Assembly (NCBI GenBank): GCA_902492205.1
Contig: CABUKU010000013.1
Span: 32,709 to 96,708 of the forward strand
Source: an uncultured Bacteroides sp.
GTDB lineage: Bacteria; Bacteroidota; Bacteroidia; Bacteroidales; Bacteroidaceae
DNA length: 64,000 bases
Direction of reading: 5' to 3'
In this document: piece after piece, positions 17,047-25,655 of the stretch
Position numbering within the stretch: the first letter of the stretch is position 1
How the letters are laid out: each line of letters opens with the position of its first letter
Made by a program: the position numbers and the translations under genes
The notes under the pieces: generated by a model
Told to the model about the DNA's origin: nothing
The model's database searches: none
The model's input: only the letters and a program-made list of their open reading frames with translations

Positions 17047-18152
17047 TTTTTTGTTTTACCCTTATGCGTGTAGTATCCGTCTGTCAACGTTTTCATAAAA
17101 GCAATAAGGTCTTGTTCTTCTTCGGAAGTGAGTCCAAGGTTGCCAAGTTCGTCTTTGTTGACGGTAGCCGGATACTCGGCAGGGGGAAATTCATTACTGA
17201 CATCCCGCACATTGTAGAAGTGCACGATTTCTTCGAGCGTTTTAAAATATCCGTTATGCCCATATGGAGCAGTCAACGCTATGTTTCTCAAAGTCGGCAC
17301 ACGGAATTTGCCATTTTCTTCTTCCTTGTTAACGATTGCACCCAATCCCAAATCAAGGGAGTCTTTAGTCAGCAAAAAGAATTTTCCGGGAACGCGATAA
17401 TGCGGGTTCTCAGCATTTTTGGGTATTCCCAGATTATCATAAGTATGATCCGTGAAAAGAACTTTGTCGGCTCGATTGTCTTCATCCATGATATGGCATT
17501 CTGCACATTTACCTTTATCTTTAAAGAGCTTTTTCCCCCTTTTTTCCGAAGCTGTGAGCTTACATTTTCCTTTTTTATAAGCATCATATTTAGAAGTGAA
17601 AGGATTAATTTCATCAGACATTTCATATATGGCAAGAGCATCGGTTATATGTGCATAGATAGAGTCTACGTTATTTGTTTCACCATAGATTCTTATCAAT
17701 CTGGAATAGTATGCAGTTTGTTTTACCTTGTCAACCACCATTTTCTTATCAAGATTACCCATTTCAACGGGATTAAGGAAAGGTTCTCCGGCTTGTTCCT
17801 GAAGCGTATTGATTCTTCCATCCCAAAACAAACCGCCTACATAAGTTTCCTCTTCGTCATCATATTGCAACCGGGGAACGAAAGCCGTGTAAGAAATACT
17901 CATGGAATTACGTTGGGAATAGAGGCCGTTAACAGCTCCTTCGGATACGGCACGAGAATAAACATCGGCATATCCTGTTTCCTTTGTATGGCAAGTTGCA
18001 CAAGACTGTCCGGCGGGTTCGGATAATGAAGTATCTTCAAACAGAAGTTTGCCAAGTTCTTCTTTTTCAGTACGCAAAGATTTCTCATAAGGAGAACATG
18101 AAACACAGAAAAAGCAGGTTACGGATATTATGTAGCAAATCTTGGTTATCAT
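17043..18152 (-). CDS. Cytochrome c peroxidase (CCP/MauG family) lipoprotein
   Basis: 369 residues with a lipoprotein signal (ISVTCFFCVSC). Two heme c motifs: CATCH near residue 51 and CAECH near residue 216, the standard two-domain layout of bacterial di-heme peroxidases. FWDGRINTLQEQAGEPFLNPVEMG, VPTLRNIALTAPYGHNG and a C-terminal Met-containing segment match the family. It would reduce periplasmic H2O2 with electrons from a c-type cytochrome, so it fits the adjacent heme proteins. It is transcribed toward the porin/imelysin operon and divergently from the heme-ligation gene. Confidence 0.9.
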   Translation of the reverse strand: MITKICYIISVTCFFCVSCSPYEKSLRTEKEELGKLLFEDTSLSEPAGQSCATCHTKETGYADVYSRAVSEGAVNGLYSQRNSMSISYTAFVPRLQYDDEEETYVGGLFWDGRINTLQEQAGEPFLNPVEMGNLDKKMVVDKVKQTAYYSRLIRIYGETNNVDSIYAHITDALAIYEMSDEINPFTSKYDAYKKGKCKLTASEKRGKKLFKDKGKCAECHIMDEDNRADKVLFTDHTYDNLGIPKNAENPHYRVPGKFFLLTKDSLDLGLGAIVNKEEENGKFRVPTLRNIALTAPYGHNGYFKTLEEIVHFYNVRDVSNEFPPAEYPATVNKDELGNLGLTSEEEQDLIAFMKTLTDGYYTHKGKTKN

Positions 18153-18183
18153 GGAAATTTTAAATTCTAATTATAGTTTATTG

Positions 18184-18191
18184 CAAAAGTA
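18184..18191 (-). promoter_or_regulatory. -7 box (TACTTTTG on the minus strand) for the peroxidase gene
   Basis: CAAAAGTA on the plus strand reads TACTTTTG on the minus strand, 32 bases ahead of the peroxidase start, in the 48-base gap shared with the divergent ccsBA gene. Confidence 0.5.
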
Positions 18192-18200
18192 AAAAATAAA

Positions 18201-20429
18201 ATGAAAAGAATAGCTTTCGGTACTTTGTTTGTCATTATTTCTGTTTTGTGCATAGCTACATTCATGGAGAAATATTATGGTACGGAGTTTACTGTTACGC
18301 ATATATATAATTCCGCTTTGTTTGTCACTCTTTGGGGAGTACTTGGCATTGCGGGCTTGATATGGTTATTATTGAAAAAGGTATATAAGATAAAATCAGT
18401 GTTTTTGTTACATTTATCTTTTCTACTTATTCTTTTGGGTGCGTTTGTTACATACATGACTTCCACTAAAGGAAGCGTTCATTTAAGAAAAGGAGAAAGT
18501 AAAACAATGTTTGTGAAAGAAAACGGAGAATGGGAAAAACTTCCCTTTACTCTGTCATTAGATAGTTTCCAAGTAAAATATTATCATGGGACAAATGCAC
18601 CATTGGATTATGTTAGTTGCTTGATTCTTAAGAATAAAGATAAAGAATGTAAAGTAATAGTTTCAATGAATAATGTTCTCTCAAAAGATGGATTCCGATT
18701 TTATCAATCTTCTTATGATGAAGATATGAAAGGAACGATTCTCTCTGTAAATTATGATCGATGGGGAATTCCTGTTACATATGCCGGATATATGCTTCTT
18801 GTTATTTCCATGCTGTGGACATTATTTTCTTCCCGTTCACGTTTTAGAAGTTTATTGCATCATCCTTTATTAAAAAGGATTAACATTACAATCGTGATGT
18901 TTGTATTATCTGCTAATTTGTTTGCCTTGCCTACTTTCAACAAAGGACAGGCAGGACGGTTTGGTGAGCTGCAAACAATGTATAATAACAGGCTTGCTCC
19001 CATACAAACTTTAGCGAAAGATTTCACTCTAAAATTGACAGGAAAGAGTAAATATAAGAATTATTCAGCGGAACAGGTTCTTGCAGGATGGCTTTTCTAT
19101 CCCCGGCAATGGCAAGATGAACCAATGATAACGATTAAAAACAAAGAATTAAGGCGATTTTTAGGAGTTGACGATAAAGTTTCTATAAAAGATTTATTTA
19201 CGGAAAATAATGAATATCGTCTTTCTGATTTTGAATCGGAATTATATCATGGTGGCAAACAAACACCTTTGATTAAAGCCGTTACCGAATTAGATGAAAA
19301 GGTGCAACTTATAATCATGTTACAACAAGGAAACCTGCTATATATGTTTCCATATAATGATAACGGGAAACTTCAATGGCTATCTCCTACAAGTATTGTA
19401 TTGCAAAAAGGAAAAGATAATCGGGAACGATTTATTAAAGGATGTTTTCCTCTGATTTATGAGTCTTTACAGGGTAAGAATGAACAACAGGTGAACTATG
19501 TTTTGGAAAAAATAAAGAAATACCAAGAGGTAGAAGGCAGACAACAAATACTTTCTGCGGGAAAGGTAAAAGCAGAACTTTTCTATAACCAAATCAATTT
19601 TTCTGAAATATTGTATAGAGTAAATTTGGTTTTGGGCTTGCTGGCTTTTATTCTTTTTTGCATTCGCTTATTGTGTGATAGGCTTTCTGTAAACAAATAT
19701 AAGATAATAAGAGAGATTTTCAGTTATTTGCTTTTAGCTTCACTCCTATTTCACTCTTTGGGATTGATTTTACGTACTTATATCAGTGATCGTTTTCCAC
19801 TGAGTAACGGGTATGAAACAATGCTTTTCGTTGCGTGGTGCATTCTTTTGATAGCTTTTATTTTCAGAAATAAATTCTCTTTAATTATAGCTTTTGGATT
19901 TCTGCTTTCCGGCTTTTCTTTATTGGTGGCAAATCTTGGGCAAATGAATCCACAAATCACTCCGTTAATGCCCGTACTTCTTTCTCCGTGGCTTAGTTTG
20001 CATGTCTCTTTAATTATGACGTCGTATGCATTATTTGCATTTATGATGCTAAATGGAATTATGGCGGTTATTCTTTATATATGTAATAAGAGACGGCAAT
20101 CGATACGGCTTTATGTGCAAGTAGAGCAGTTGGCTGTAATCAGCAGGTTGTTTCTATATCCTGCCGTATTTTTATTAGGTATCGGAATCTTTATAGGAGC
20201 TGTTTGGGCGAATGTATCGTGGGGTAGATATTGGGCGTGGGATCCGAAAGAGGTTTGGGCTTTGATTACTTTTCTTGTTTATGGATTGGCTTTCCATGTA
20301 CAGTCAATGAAGATTTTTAAGCGAACCATGTTTTTTCATTGTTTCATGATCTTTTCTTTTCTGACAGTGTTAATGACTTACTTTGGTGTTAATTATTTTT
20401 TAGGAGGAATGCACAGTTATGCCGGATGA
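18201..20429 (+). CDS. ccsBA: Fused CcsBA (ResB-CcsA) system II cytochrome c biogenesis protein
   Basis: 742 residues with about ten membrane segments. The N-terminal half carries four ResB/CcsB-like segments and a large periplasmic domain (about residues 245-465). The C-terminal half is CcsA-like, with the tryptophan-rich heme-handling motif in WANVSWGRYWAWDPKEVW (about residue 675) and His residues in flanking segments. Such fusions export heme and ligate it to CxxCH motifs outside the cytoplasm. It stands next to genes for three or more c-type cytochromes and is probably dedicated to them. Separate thiol-reduction partners are not seen in this window. Two hairpins follow. Confidence 0.87.
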   Translation: MKRIAFGTLFVIISVLCIATFMEKYYGTEFTVTHIYNSALFVTLWGVLGIAGLIWLLLKKVYKIKSVFLLHLSFLLILLGAFVTYMTSTKGSVHLRKGESKTMFVKENGEWEKLPFTLSLDSFQVKYYHGTNAPLDYVSCLILKNKDKECKVIVSMNNVLSKDGFRFYQSSYDEDMKGTILSVNYDRWGIPVTYAGYMLLVISMLWTLFSSRSRFRSLLHHPLLKRINITIVMFVLSANLFALPTFNKGQAGRFGELQTMYNNRLAPIQTLAKDFTLKLTGKSKYKNYSAEQVLAGWLFYPRQWQDEPMITIKNKELRRFLGVDDKVSIKDLFTENNEYRLSDFESELYHGGKQTPLIKAVTELDEKVQLIIMLQQGNLLYMFPYNDNGKLQWLSPTSIVLQKGKDNRERFIKGCFPLIYESLQGKNEQQVNYVLEKIKKYQEVEGRQQILSAGKVKAELFYNQINFSEILYRVNLVLGLLAFILFCIRLLCDRLSVNKYKIIREIFSYLLLASLLFHSLGLILRTYISDRFPLSNGYETMLFVAWCILLIAFIFRNKFSLIIAFGFLLSGFSLLVANLGQMNPQITPLMPVLLSPWLSLHVSLIMTSYALFAFMMLNGIMAVILYICNKRRQSIRLYVQVEQLAVISRLFLYPAVFLLGIGIFIGAVWANVSWGRYWAWDPKEVWALITFLVYGLAFHVQSMKIFKRTMFFHCFMIFSFLTVLMTYFGVNYFLGGMHSYAG

Positions 20430-20519
20430 AGGAGATAAAAACAAACCACCGAAACGATCTCACTAACACAATCGTTTACGATGGCTTGCCACCTTTAAAA
20501 CACCTTTAAACAAAATGAT

Positions 20520-20558
20520 AAATATGCCTCTTTAACTAACCCCTTATGAGGCATATTT
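20520..20558. terminator. Terminator-like hairpin after ccsBA
   Basis: AAATATGCCTC (20520-20530) and GAGGCATATTT (20548-20558) form a perfect 11-bp stem with a 17-nt loop. Confidence 0.65.
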
Positions 20559-20559
20559 G

Positions 20560-20590
20560 ATAGCGGTATTGACTAGATACCGCTATTTTT
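20560..20590. terminator. Second hairpin, between ccsBA and eda (convergent ends)
   Basis: ATAGCGGTAT (20560-20569) and ATACCGCTAT (20577-20586) pair perfectly over 10 bp with a 7-nt loop and a T run on the plus strand. It directly follows the other hairpin, so each converging transcript probably has its own stop. Confidence 0.7.
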
Positions 20591-20602
20591 ATGATAGTAA
20601 GA

Positions 20603-21271
20603 TTACTTACGTGCTTCTTCGATGTATCCCAATGCTTCCTGACACTTAGCTGTTACATAAGCCCAGTCTTCAGCAACTACTTTATCTTTGGGAAACAATT
20701 TAGAGCCCATGCCTACACAAAATACACCTGCTTTAATCCATGCTGTCAAATTTTCTTTCGTAGGCTCTACTCCACCTGTTACCATTAATTTAGACCAAGG
20801 CATCGGAGCCATCAAACCTTTTACAAAATTAGGACCGTAAACATCTCCCGGGAATACTTTACAAAGGTCACATCCAACTTCTTGTGCAAACCCAACTTCT
20901 GACACAGAACCACATCCCGGAGTATATGCAACTAAACGACGGTTACAAATCTTTGCGATTTCCGGATTAAACAACGGACCAACAACGAAGTTTGCACCTA
21001 ATTGAATGTAAAGAGCTGCCGTAGCAGGATCAACAATCGAACCGATACCGATAGCTAACTCCGGACATTCTTTTGCTGCATATTTCACGATTTCAGCAAA
21101 TACTTCCTGAGCAAAATCGCCACGGTTAGTAAATTCAAAGGCACGGACACCGCCGTCATAACAAGCCTTTACAACTTTCTTTGCTACTTCTGCATCTTTA
21201 TGGTAGAATACAGGAACCATTCCGGTTGAACCGATTTTGTTCAACACTGCTATTTTATCAAATTTTGCCAT
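20603..21271 (-). CDS. eda: KDPG aldolase (2-dehydro-3-deoxyphosphogluconate aldolase)
   Basis: 222 residues forming a small TIM barrel. The Schiff-base Lys lies in CKVFPGDVYGPNFVKGL, the catalytic Glu in AFEFTNRG, and the phosphate-binding region is VTGGVEPTKEN. It cleaves KDPG to pyruvate and glyceraldehyde 3-phosphate, the last step of hexuronate breakdown. It is second in an operon after the KDG kinase (24-base gap) and shares the divergent control region with the LacI-type regulator. Length is normal for the family. Confidence 0.93.
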   Translation of the reverse strand: MAKFDKIAVLNKIGSTGMVPVFYHKDAEVAKKVVKACYDGGVRAFEFTNRGDFAQEVFAEIVKYAAKECPELAIGIGSIVDPATAALYIQLGANFVVGPLFNPEIAKICNRRLVAYTPGCGSVSEVGFAQEVGCDLCKVFPGDVYGPNFVKGLMAPMPWSKLMVTGGVEPTKENLTAWIKAGVFCVGMGSKLFPKDKVVAEDWAYVTAKCQEALGYIEEARK

Positions 21272-21295
21272 TTGTCTTTTTCTTTATTGATTTAT

Positions 21296-22321
21296 TTATC
21301 TTTGTACACGGCCGGATGCATCACCACCTGCCAAAGCTTCGACTTCTTCTACTGAAACCAAGTTAAAGTCACCATTGATGGTATGCTTTAAAGCAGAAGC
21401 AGCAACTGCAAATTCGAGAGCTTCTCCCTGAGTTGCTTTAGTCATTAATCCATGGATGATACCGCCGGAGAATGAGTCGCCGCCACCAACACGGTCAATG
21501 ATGGGATCAATGTCATAGCGTTTTGAAGTATAGAATTCCTTTCCATTATAAATCATTGCTTTCCAACCGTTGTGAGTAGCAGAGAATGATTCACGCAAAG
21601 TGGAAATGACATATTTGAATCCGAATTCTTTCATCATTTGCTGGAAGATTCCTTTGTAACCTTCTGCATCAGTATGCCCTGCGTTAACATCTGCATCCGG
21701 TTTGAATCCTAGGCAAAGTTCTGCATCTTCTTCGTTGCCGATACATACATCAACGTATTGCATCAAAGGCTTCATTATAGATTGCGCTTTTTCTTTAGTC
21801 CATAATTTTTTGCGGAAGTTCAAGTCTACCGATACTGTTACGCCGTGACGTTTTGCAGCTTCGCAAGCTAATTTAGTTAATTCGGCAGCTTTGTCGGAAA
21901 TTGCAGGAGTAATACCTGACCAGTGGAACCAATCTGCACCTTTCATAATAGCATCGAAATCGAAATCGGAAGAATCGGCTTCGGCAATAGCAGAATGTGC
22001 ACGGTCATAGATAACTTTACTAGGACGCATAGATGCACCTGTTTCAAGATAGTAGATGCCTACACGATCTCCACCACGAGTAATGAAATCTGTTTTAACA
22101 CCATATTTTCTTAAAGCATTTACAGCAGACTGACCTATTTCGTGTTTCGGCAATTTGGTTACAAAATATGCATCATGTCCATAGTTTGCGCAGCTTACGG
22201 CTACATTAGCTTCGCCACCACCATATACAACGTCGAAAGAATCTGATTGAACAAAACGGGTATTTCCCGGAGTAGACAATCTAAGCATAATCTCGCCTAA
22301 TGTAACAACTTTCTTTCCCAT
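21296..22321 (-). CDS. kdgK: 2-dehydro-3-deoxygluconate kinase (PfkB family)
   Basis: 341 residues of ribokinase/PfkB fold. The N-terminal GEIMLRLSTPG and GGGEANVAVSCANYG motifs bind sugar, and the C-terminal GGGDSFSGGIIHGLM holds the catalytic Asp and anion hole. It phosphorylates KDG to KDPG, which the next gene product cleaves. First gene of the minus-strand operon; its promoter overlaps an operator-like palindrome about 130 bases upstream. The final residues (GGDASGRVQR) are a short basic tail. Confidence 0.92.
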   Translation of the reverse strand: MGKKVVTLGEIMLRLSTPGNTRFVQSDSFDVVYGGGEANVAVSCANYGHDAYFVTKLPKHEIGQSAVNALRKYGVKTDFITRGGDRVGIYYLETGASMRPSKVIYDRAHSAIAEADSSDFDFDAIMKGADWFHWSGITPAISDKAAELTKLACEAAKRHGVTVSVDLNFRKKLWTKEKAQSIMKPLMQYVDVCIGNEEDAELCLGFKPDADVNAGHTDAEGYKGIFQQMMKEFGFKYVISTLRESFSATHNGWKAMIYNGKEFYTSKRYDIDPIIDRVGGGDSFSGGIIHGLMTKATQGEALEFAVAASALKHTINGDFNLVSVEEVEALAGGDASGRVQR

Positions 22322-22448
22322 AATTGTGTTTTTTAGATAAATGAGTTATTAATATTATTAAGTTTCAATTTATAATAAGCCATAAAATACAACGTAAATA
22401 GCTAGTATACAAACTTATATATTGTATTTATACTTTAAAGTTGTATTT

Positions 22449-22462
22449 CGTGTACGTGCACA
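22449..22462. promoter_or_regulatory. Operator-like palindrome 1 (kdgK side)
   Basis: CGTGTACGTGCAC (within 22449-22462) is a near-palindrome sharing the TGTACG core with site 2. It sits at the expected kdgK transcription start, so binding would block that promoter. Confidence 0.6.
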
Positions 22463-22468
22463 AAGATA
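22461..22468 (-). promoter_or_regulatory. -7 box (TATCTTTG on the minus strand) of kdgK-eda
   Basis: CAAAGATA on the plus strand is an exact TAnnTTTG match on the minus strand, giving a leader of about 130 bases before kdgK. Confidence 0.6.
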
Positions 22469-22498
22469 CAACAATTTTCGTAATTACAAAAATTGTTA

Positions 22499-22506
22499 TA
22501 TATTTG
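22499..22506 (+). promoter_or_regulatory. -7 box TATATTTG of the regulator-uxaA operon
   Basis: Exact TAnnTTTG match 62 bases before the LacI-type gene. Operator 2 lies about 17-32 bases downstream of the predicted start site. Confidence 0.5.
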
Positions 22507-22529
22507 TGACGAAAAAAAATAAATTATCA

Positions 22530-22545
22530 TTGTGTACGAACACAA
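22530..22545. promoter_or_regulatory. Operator-like palindrome 2 (regulator side)
   Basis: TTGTGTACGAACACAA is a 16-nt palindrome with central mismatches and a CG centre, typical of LacI-family sites. It lies downstream of the regulator's own promoter, which suggests autoregulation. Confidence 0.65.
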
Positions 22546-22568
22546 CTTTATATTATAAGGTATAGAAT

Positions 22569-23642
22569 ATGAGCAAATTACCTGAAAGAATAAGAATTAA
22601 AGATATAGCCCGGCTCGCCGGAGTATCGGTGGGAACTGTGGATAGAGTATTGCATGGACGTACAGGGGTATCCGAGTCCAGTAAAAAACATGTGGAAGAA
22701 ATCTTGAAACAGTTGGATTATCAGCCCAATATGTATGCAAGTGCTTTAGCTTCCAATAAAAAGTATCTTTTTGCTTGTCTCCTGCCCCAGCATGCGGAGG
22801 GTGAATATTGGGATGCAGTAGAAAAAGGAATTAATGATGCAGTGAATGCTTACTCTGATTTTAACGTATCTGTGCAGACCTTTTATTATAACCGATATGA
22901 TTATGTTTCATTTGTTGAAGCTGGTAAAAAGATAATAGAATTCGAACCAGATGGGGTGATGCTCTCTCCTACCGGCTTTGATGTAACTAAAGATTTCACT
23001 AGTGCACTAACCGAACTTTCTATACCTTATATATTTATAGACTACGATATACGAGAATTACATCCTTTGGCTTTTTACGGACAAAATTCTGTTCAAAGTG
23101 GATATTTTGCTGCAAGAATGTTGATGTTTCTGGCAGGAAGAAAGGCTGATGAGATCGTTATTTTCCGGCAGATCAATGAGGGGAAAGTCGGTTCTAACCA
23201 ACAGGAGAATCGCGAAATAGGTTTTCGTACCTATATGAAAGAACATTTTCCTGAATGCAAGATTGCAGAACTTGATTTACATGCTATGCGACCGGCCGAA
23301 GACGAACAACTTTTGAATGATTTCTTCAGATTGCACCCGAATGTGACTTGTGGAATTACTTTTAATTCGAAAGTATATATCGTTGGGGAATATCTGAAAA
23401 AGAATAATATGAATCATTTTAATCTGATCGGTTATGACTTGTTGGACAGAAATGTGACTTGTTTAAAGGAAGGATGGACAACATTTCTGATTGCCCAGCA
23501 ACCTGAAATACAGGGGTATAATGGAATAAAGACACTGTCAGACTATCTTATATTAAAGAAAGACATAACAGAAATAAATTATATGCCTATTGACCTGCTT
23601 TCGGCAGAAAATGTAGACTTCTACCTTAAATTTCAACGCTAA
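22569..23642 (+). CDS. LacI-family regulator of hexuronate catabolism
   Basis: 357 residues. The N-terminal helix-turn-helix is IKDIARLAGVSVGTVDRVLH (residues 10-29), followed by the hinge region (LKQLDYQPNMYASALAS) and a periplasmic-binding-protein-like sensor domain. It lies divergent from kdgK-eda and 26 bases before the altronate dehydratase gene, so it probably controls all three. Effector is unknown but KDG or a related sugar acid would be expected. Two LacI-type palindromes in the shared 247-base gap support direct control. Confidence 0.87.
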   Translation: MSKLPERIRIKDIARLAGVSVGTVDRVLHGRTGVSESSKKHVEEILKQLDYQPNMYASALASNKKYLFACLLPQHAEGEYWDAVEKGINDAVNAYSDFNVSVQTFYYNRYDYVSFVEAGKKIIEFEPDGVMLSPTGFDVTKDFTSALTELSIPYIFIDYDIRELHPLAFYGQNSVQSGYFAARMLMFLAGRKADEIVIFRQINEGKVGSNQQENREIGFRTYMKEHFPECKIAELDLHAMRPAEDEQLLNDFFRLHPNVTCGITFNSKVYIVGEYLKKNNMNHFNLIGYDLLDRNVTCLKEGWTTFLIAQQPEIQGYNGIKTLSDYLILKKDITEINYMPIDLLSAENVDFYLKFQR

Positions 23643-23668
23643 TAAAAACTACTTATTATAGAAATAGA

Positions 23669-25159
23669 ATGGAAACAAAGTATTTGAGAATAAATCCGGC
23701 TGACAATGTAGCGGTTGCTATTGTTAATCTTCCTGCCGGAGAGATAGTATCGGTTGATGATGCCAACATAACTTTAACGGAAGAAATACCTGCCGGTCAT
23801 AAGTTTGCATTGAAAGATTTTACCGAGGGCGAAAATATTATTAAATATGGTTATCCTATCGGGCATGCTATTCAGGTAATCAAGCAAGGCGCATGGATAA
23901 ATGAAAATAAGATTAAAACCAATCTTGCAGGGTTGTTGGAATATACATATAATCCGGCTGTTGAAAGCTTGAATATCGAAAAGAAGAATCTTACTTTTAA
24001 AGGCTATCGTCGTAAGAACGGGAATGTTGGTATCAGAAACGAGGTTTGGATTGTGCCTACCGTAGGATGTGTGAATGGCATTGCGAACCGTTTGGCAGAT
24101 ACTCTTCGCAAGGAAACGGAAGGTATGGGAATAGATGCGGTCATGGCTTATACGCATAATTATGGCTGTTCCCAGTTGGGTGACGATCATGAAAATACTA
24201 AAAAGATTCTTCGTGATATTGTTCTCCATCCAAATGCAGGAGCTGTGTTGGTTGTAGGATTGGGATGTGAAAACAACCAGCCCGACGTATTCAAAGAGTT
24301 TCTCGGAGATTATGATAAAGACCGTGTCGCGTTTATGGTTACTCAGAAAGTTGGGGATGAGTTTGAAGAAGGTATGAAAATTCTTCGCGAACTTTATTCT
24401 AAAGCAAGCAAAGATGTGCGTGTGGATATTCCTCTTTCCGAGTTGAGAGTGGGATTGAAATGCGGTGGCTCCGATGGTTTTTCAGGTATCACGGCCAATC
24501 CGTTACTAGGTATGTTCTCAGACTTCCTGATTGCACAAGGAGGCACTTCGGTATTGACGGAAGTACCCGAAATGTTTGGTGCTGAAACGATCCTGATGAA
24601 TCGTTGTGAAAACAAGGCTTTGTTTGAGCAGACTGTACATTTAATCAATGATTTCAAAGAATATTTCCTTTCACACAATGAACCCGTTGGCGAGAACCCT
24701 TCTCCGGGAAATAAAGCAGGAGGTATTTCTACATTGGAAGAGAAAGCTTTGGGATGTACACAGAAATGTGGTAAAAGTGTTGTCTCCGGTGTTATGCCTT
24801 ATGGCGAACGTCTTCAAGTAAAAGGGTTAAATCTGCTTTCAGCTCCTGGTAATGACTTGGTTGCTGCTACTGCCCTCGCCTCTTGTGGTTGTCACATGGT
24901 ATTGTTTACTACAGGGCGTGGAACTCCATTCGGTACTTTTGTTCCTACCATGAAGATTTCTACAAACTCTAATTTAGCAAAGAATAAACCCAACTGGATT
25001 GATTTCAATGCCGGAGTTATTTTGGAAAACGAACCGATGGAAAAAACTTGTGAACGTTTCATTGAATATGTGGTTAAGGTAGCAAGTGGTGAATATGTAA
25101 ATAACGAAAAGAACGATTATCGCGAAATCGCTATATTTAAAACGGGTGTTACTTTATAA
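23669..25159 (+). CDS. uxaA: Altronate dehydratase
   Basis: 496 residues. N-terminal SAF domain (about residues 1-95), then the UxaA catalytic domain with GCVNGIANRLADTLR, HNYGCSQLGDDHENT, GLGCENNQ and LKCGGSDGFSGITANPLLG; the conserved Cys and His residues fit the iron-dependent active site. It converts D-altronate to KDG, feeding kdgK and eda across the divergent promoter. Isomerase and altronate reductase (uxaC, uxaB) are not in the window, so the galacturonate pathway is completed elsewhere. A terminator follows 27 bases after the stop. Confidence 0.92.
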   Translation: METKYLRINPADNVAVAIVNLPAGEIVSVDDANITLTEEIPAGHKFALKDFTEGENIIKYGYPIGHAIQVIKQGAWINENKIKTNLAGLLEYTYNPAVESLNIEKKNLTFKGYRRKNGNVGIRNEVWIVPTVGCVNGIANRLADTLRKETEGMGIDAVMAYTHNYGCSQLGDDHENTKKILRDIVLHPNAGAVLVVGLGCENNQPDVFKEFLGDYDKDRVAFMVTQKVGDEFEEGMKILRELYSKASKDVRVDIPLSELRVGLKCGGSDGFSGITANPLLGMFSDFLIAQGGTSVLTEVPEMFGAETILMNRCENKALFEQTVHLINDFKEYFLSHNEPVGENPSPGNKAGGISTLEEKALGCTQKCGKSVVSGVMPYGERLQVKGLNLLSAPGNDLVAATALASCGCHMVLFTTGRGTPFGTFVPTMKISTNSNLAKNKPNWIDFNAGVILENEPMEKTCERFIEYVVKVASGEYVNNEKNDYREIAIFKTGVTL

Positions 25160-25185
25160 AAGAACACATTAAATGATTGAAAAGA

Positions 25186-25220
25186 AAGCAATTTCCTTAT
25201 TACAGGGAAGTTGCTTTTTT
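25186..25220 (+). terminator. Intrinsic terminator after uxaA
   Basis: AAGCAATTTCC (25186-25196) pairs with GGGAAGTTGCTT (25205-25216) with one bulge/wobble, followed by T4. Confidence 0.75.
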
Positions 25221-25311
25221 GCTTTCACCACCTTCACCGGTTCTGAACCCTTTTATCTATCATGCATAGCGGGTGAAGGTAATAAATGAATGAAGTGCAG
25301 TGTACCCCAAA

Positions 25312-25480
25312 AATTCCCCTTAGCTAATTCTCCAATTACCCAAGGGAAGTTGCCCAACATCCCATGAGAGATTGCTCAACTACTCTAGGGAGATTAAAAA
25401 AAACGTCAGTACACTTTAGAAAAACAACAGGTTATTTGCATTAAAAGAACGGACTGTTTTTATAAAACAGTTAGTTGGTT
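25312..25480. repeat. Palindrome array D, partly decayed (21-22 nt pitch)
   Basis: Eight units start at 25312, 25334, 25356, 25378, 25401, 25422, 25444 and 25465. The first four are 18-nt units (AATTCCCCTTAGCTAATT, AATTACCCAAGGGAAGTT, AACATCCCATGAGAGATT, AACTACTCTAGGGAGATT) with exactly 22-nt spacing. The last four are like the other arrays, for example AAACAACAGGTTATTT. Symmetry is weaker than at 9395-9644. The rest of the gap 25160-25655 holds the uxaA terminator, a GTTTCACCCC / GGGGTGAAAC inverted pair (about 25506 and 25554) and the nhaC promoter. Confidence 0.65.
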
Positions 25481-25620
25481 TCATTCACTTTCTCTGAGGA
25501 GTGGGTTTCACCCCGTATAGACTGTCATTAAGGTGTTTCGAGATTGATGAATGGGGTGAAACAGCCAAATAGAACTTTTTGGTATAAGAAAATAAATTTC
25601 CATATTCCCTATTAATTCCC

Positions 25621-25628
25621 TACTTTTG
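25621..25628 (+). promoter_or_regulatory. -7 box TACTTTTG upstream of the NhaC-type gene
   Basis: Exact TAnnTTTG match 28 bases before ATG 25656. It overlaps a TTG (25626) that could be misread as a start codon. Confidence 0.6.
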
Positions 25629-25655
25629 CATCCACATTATGATTATATATTCCCT

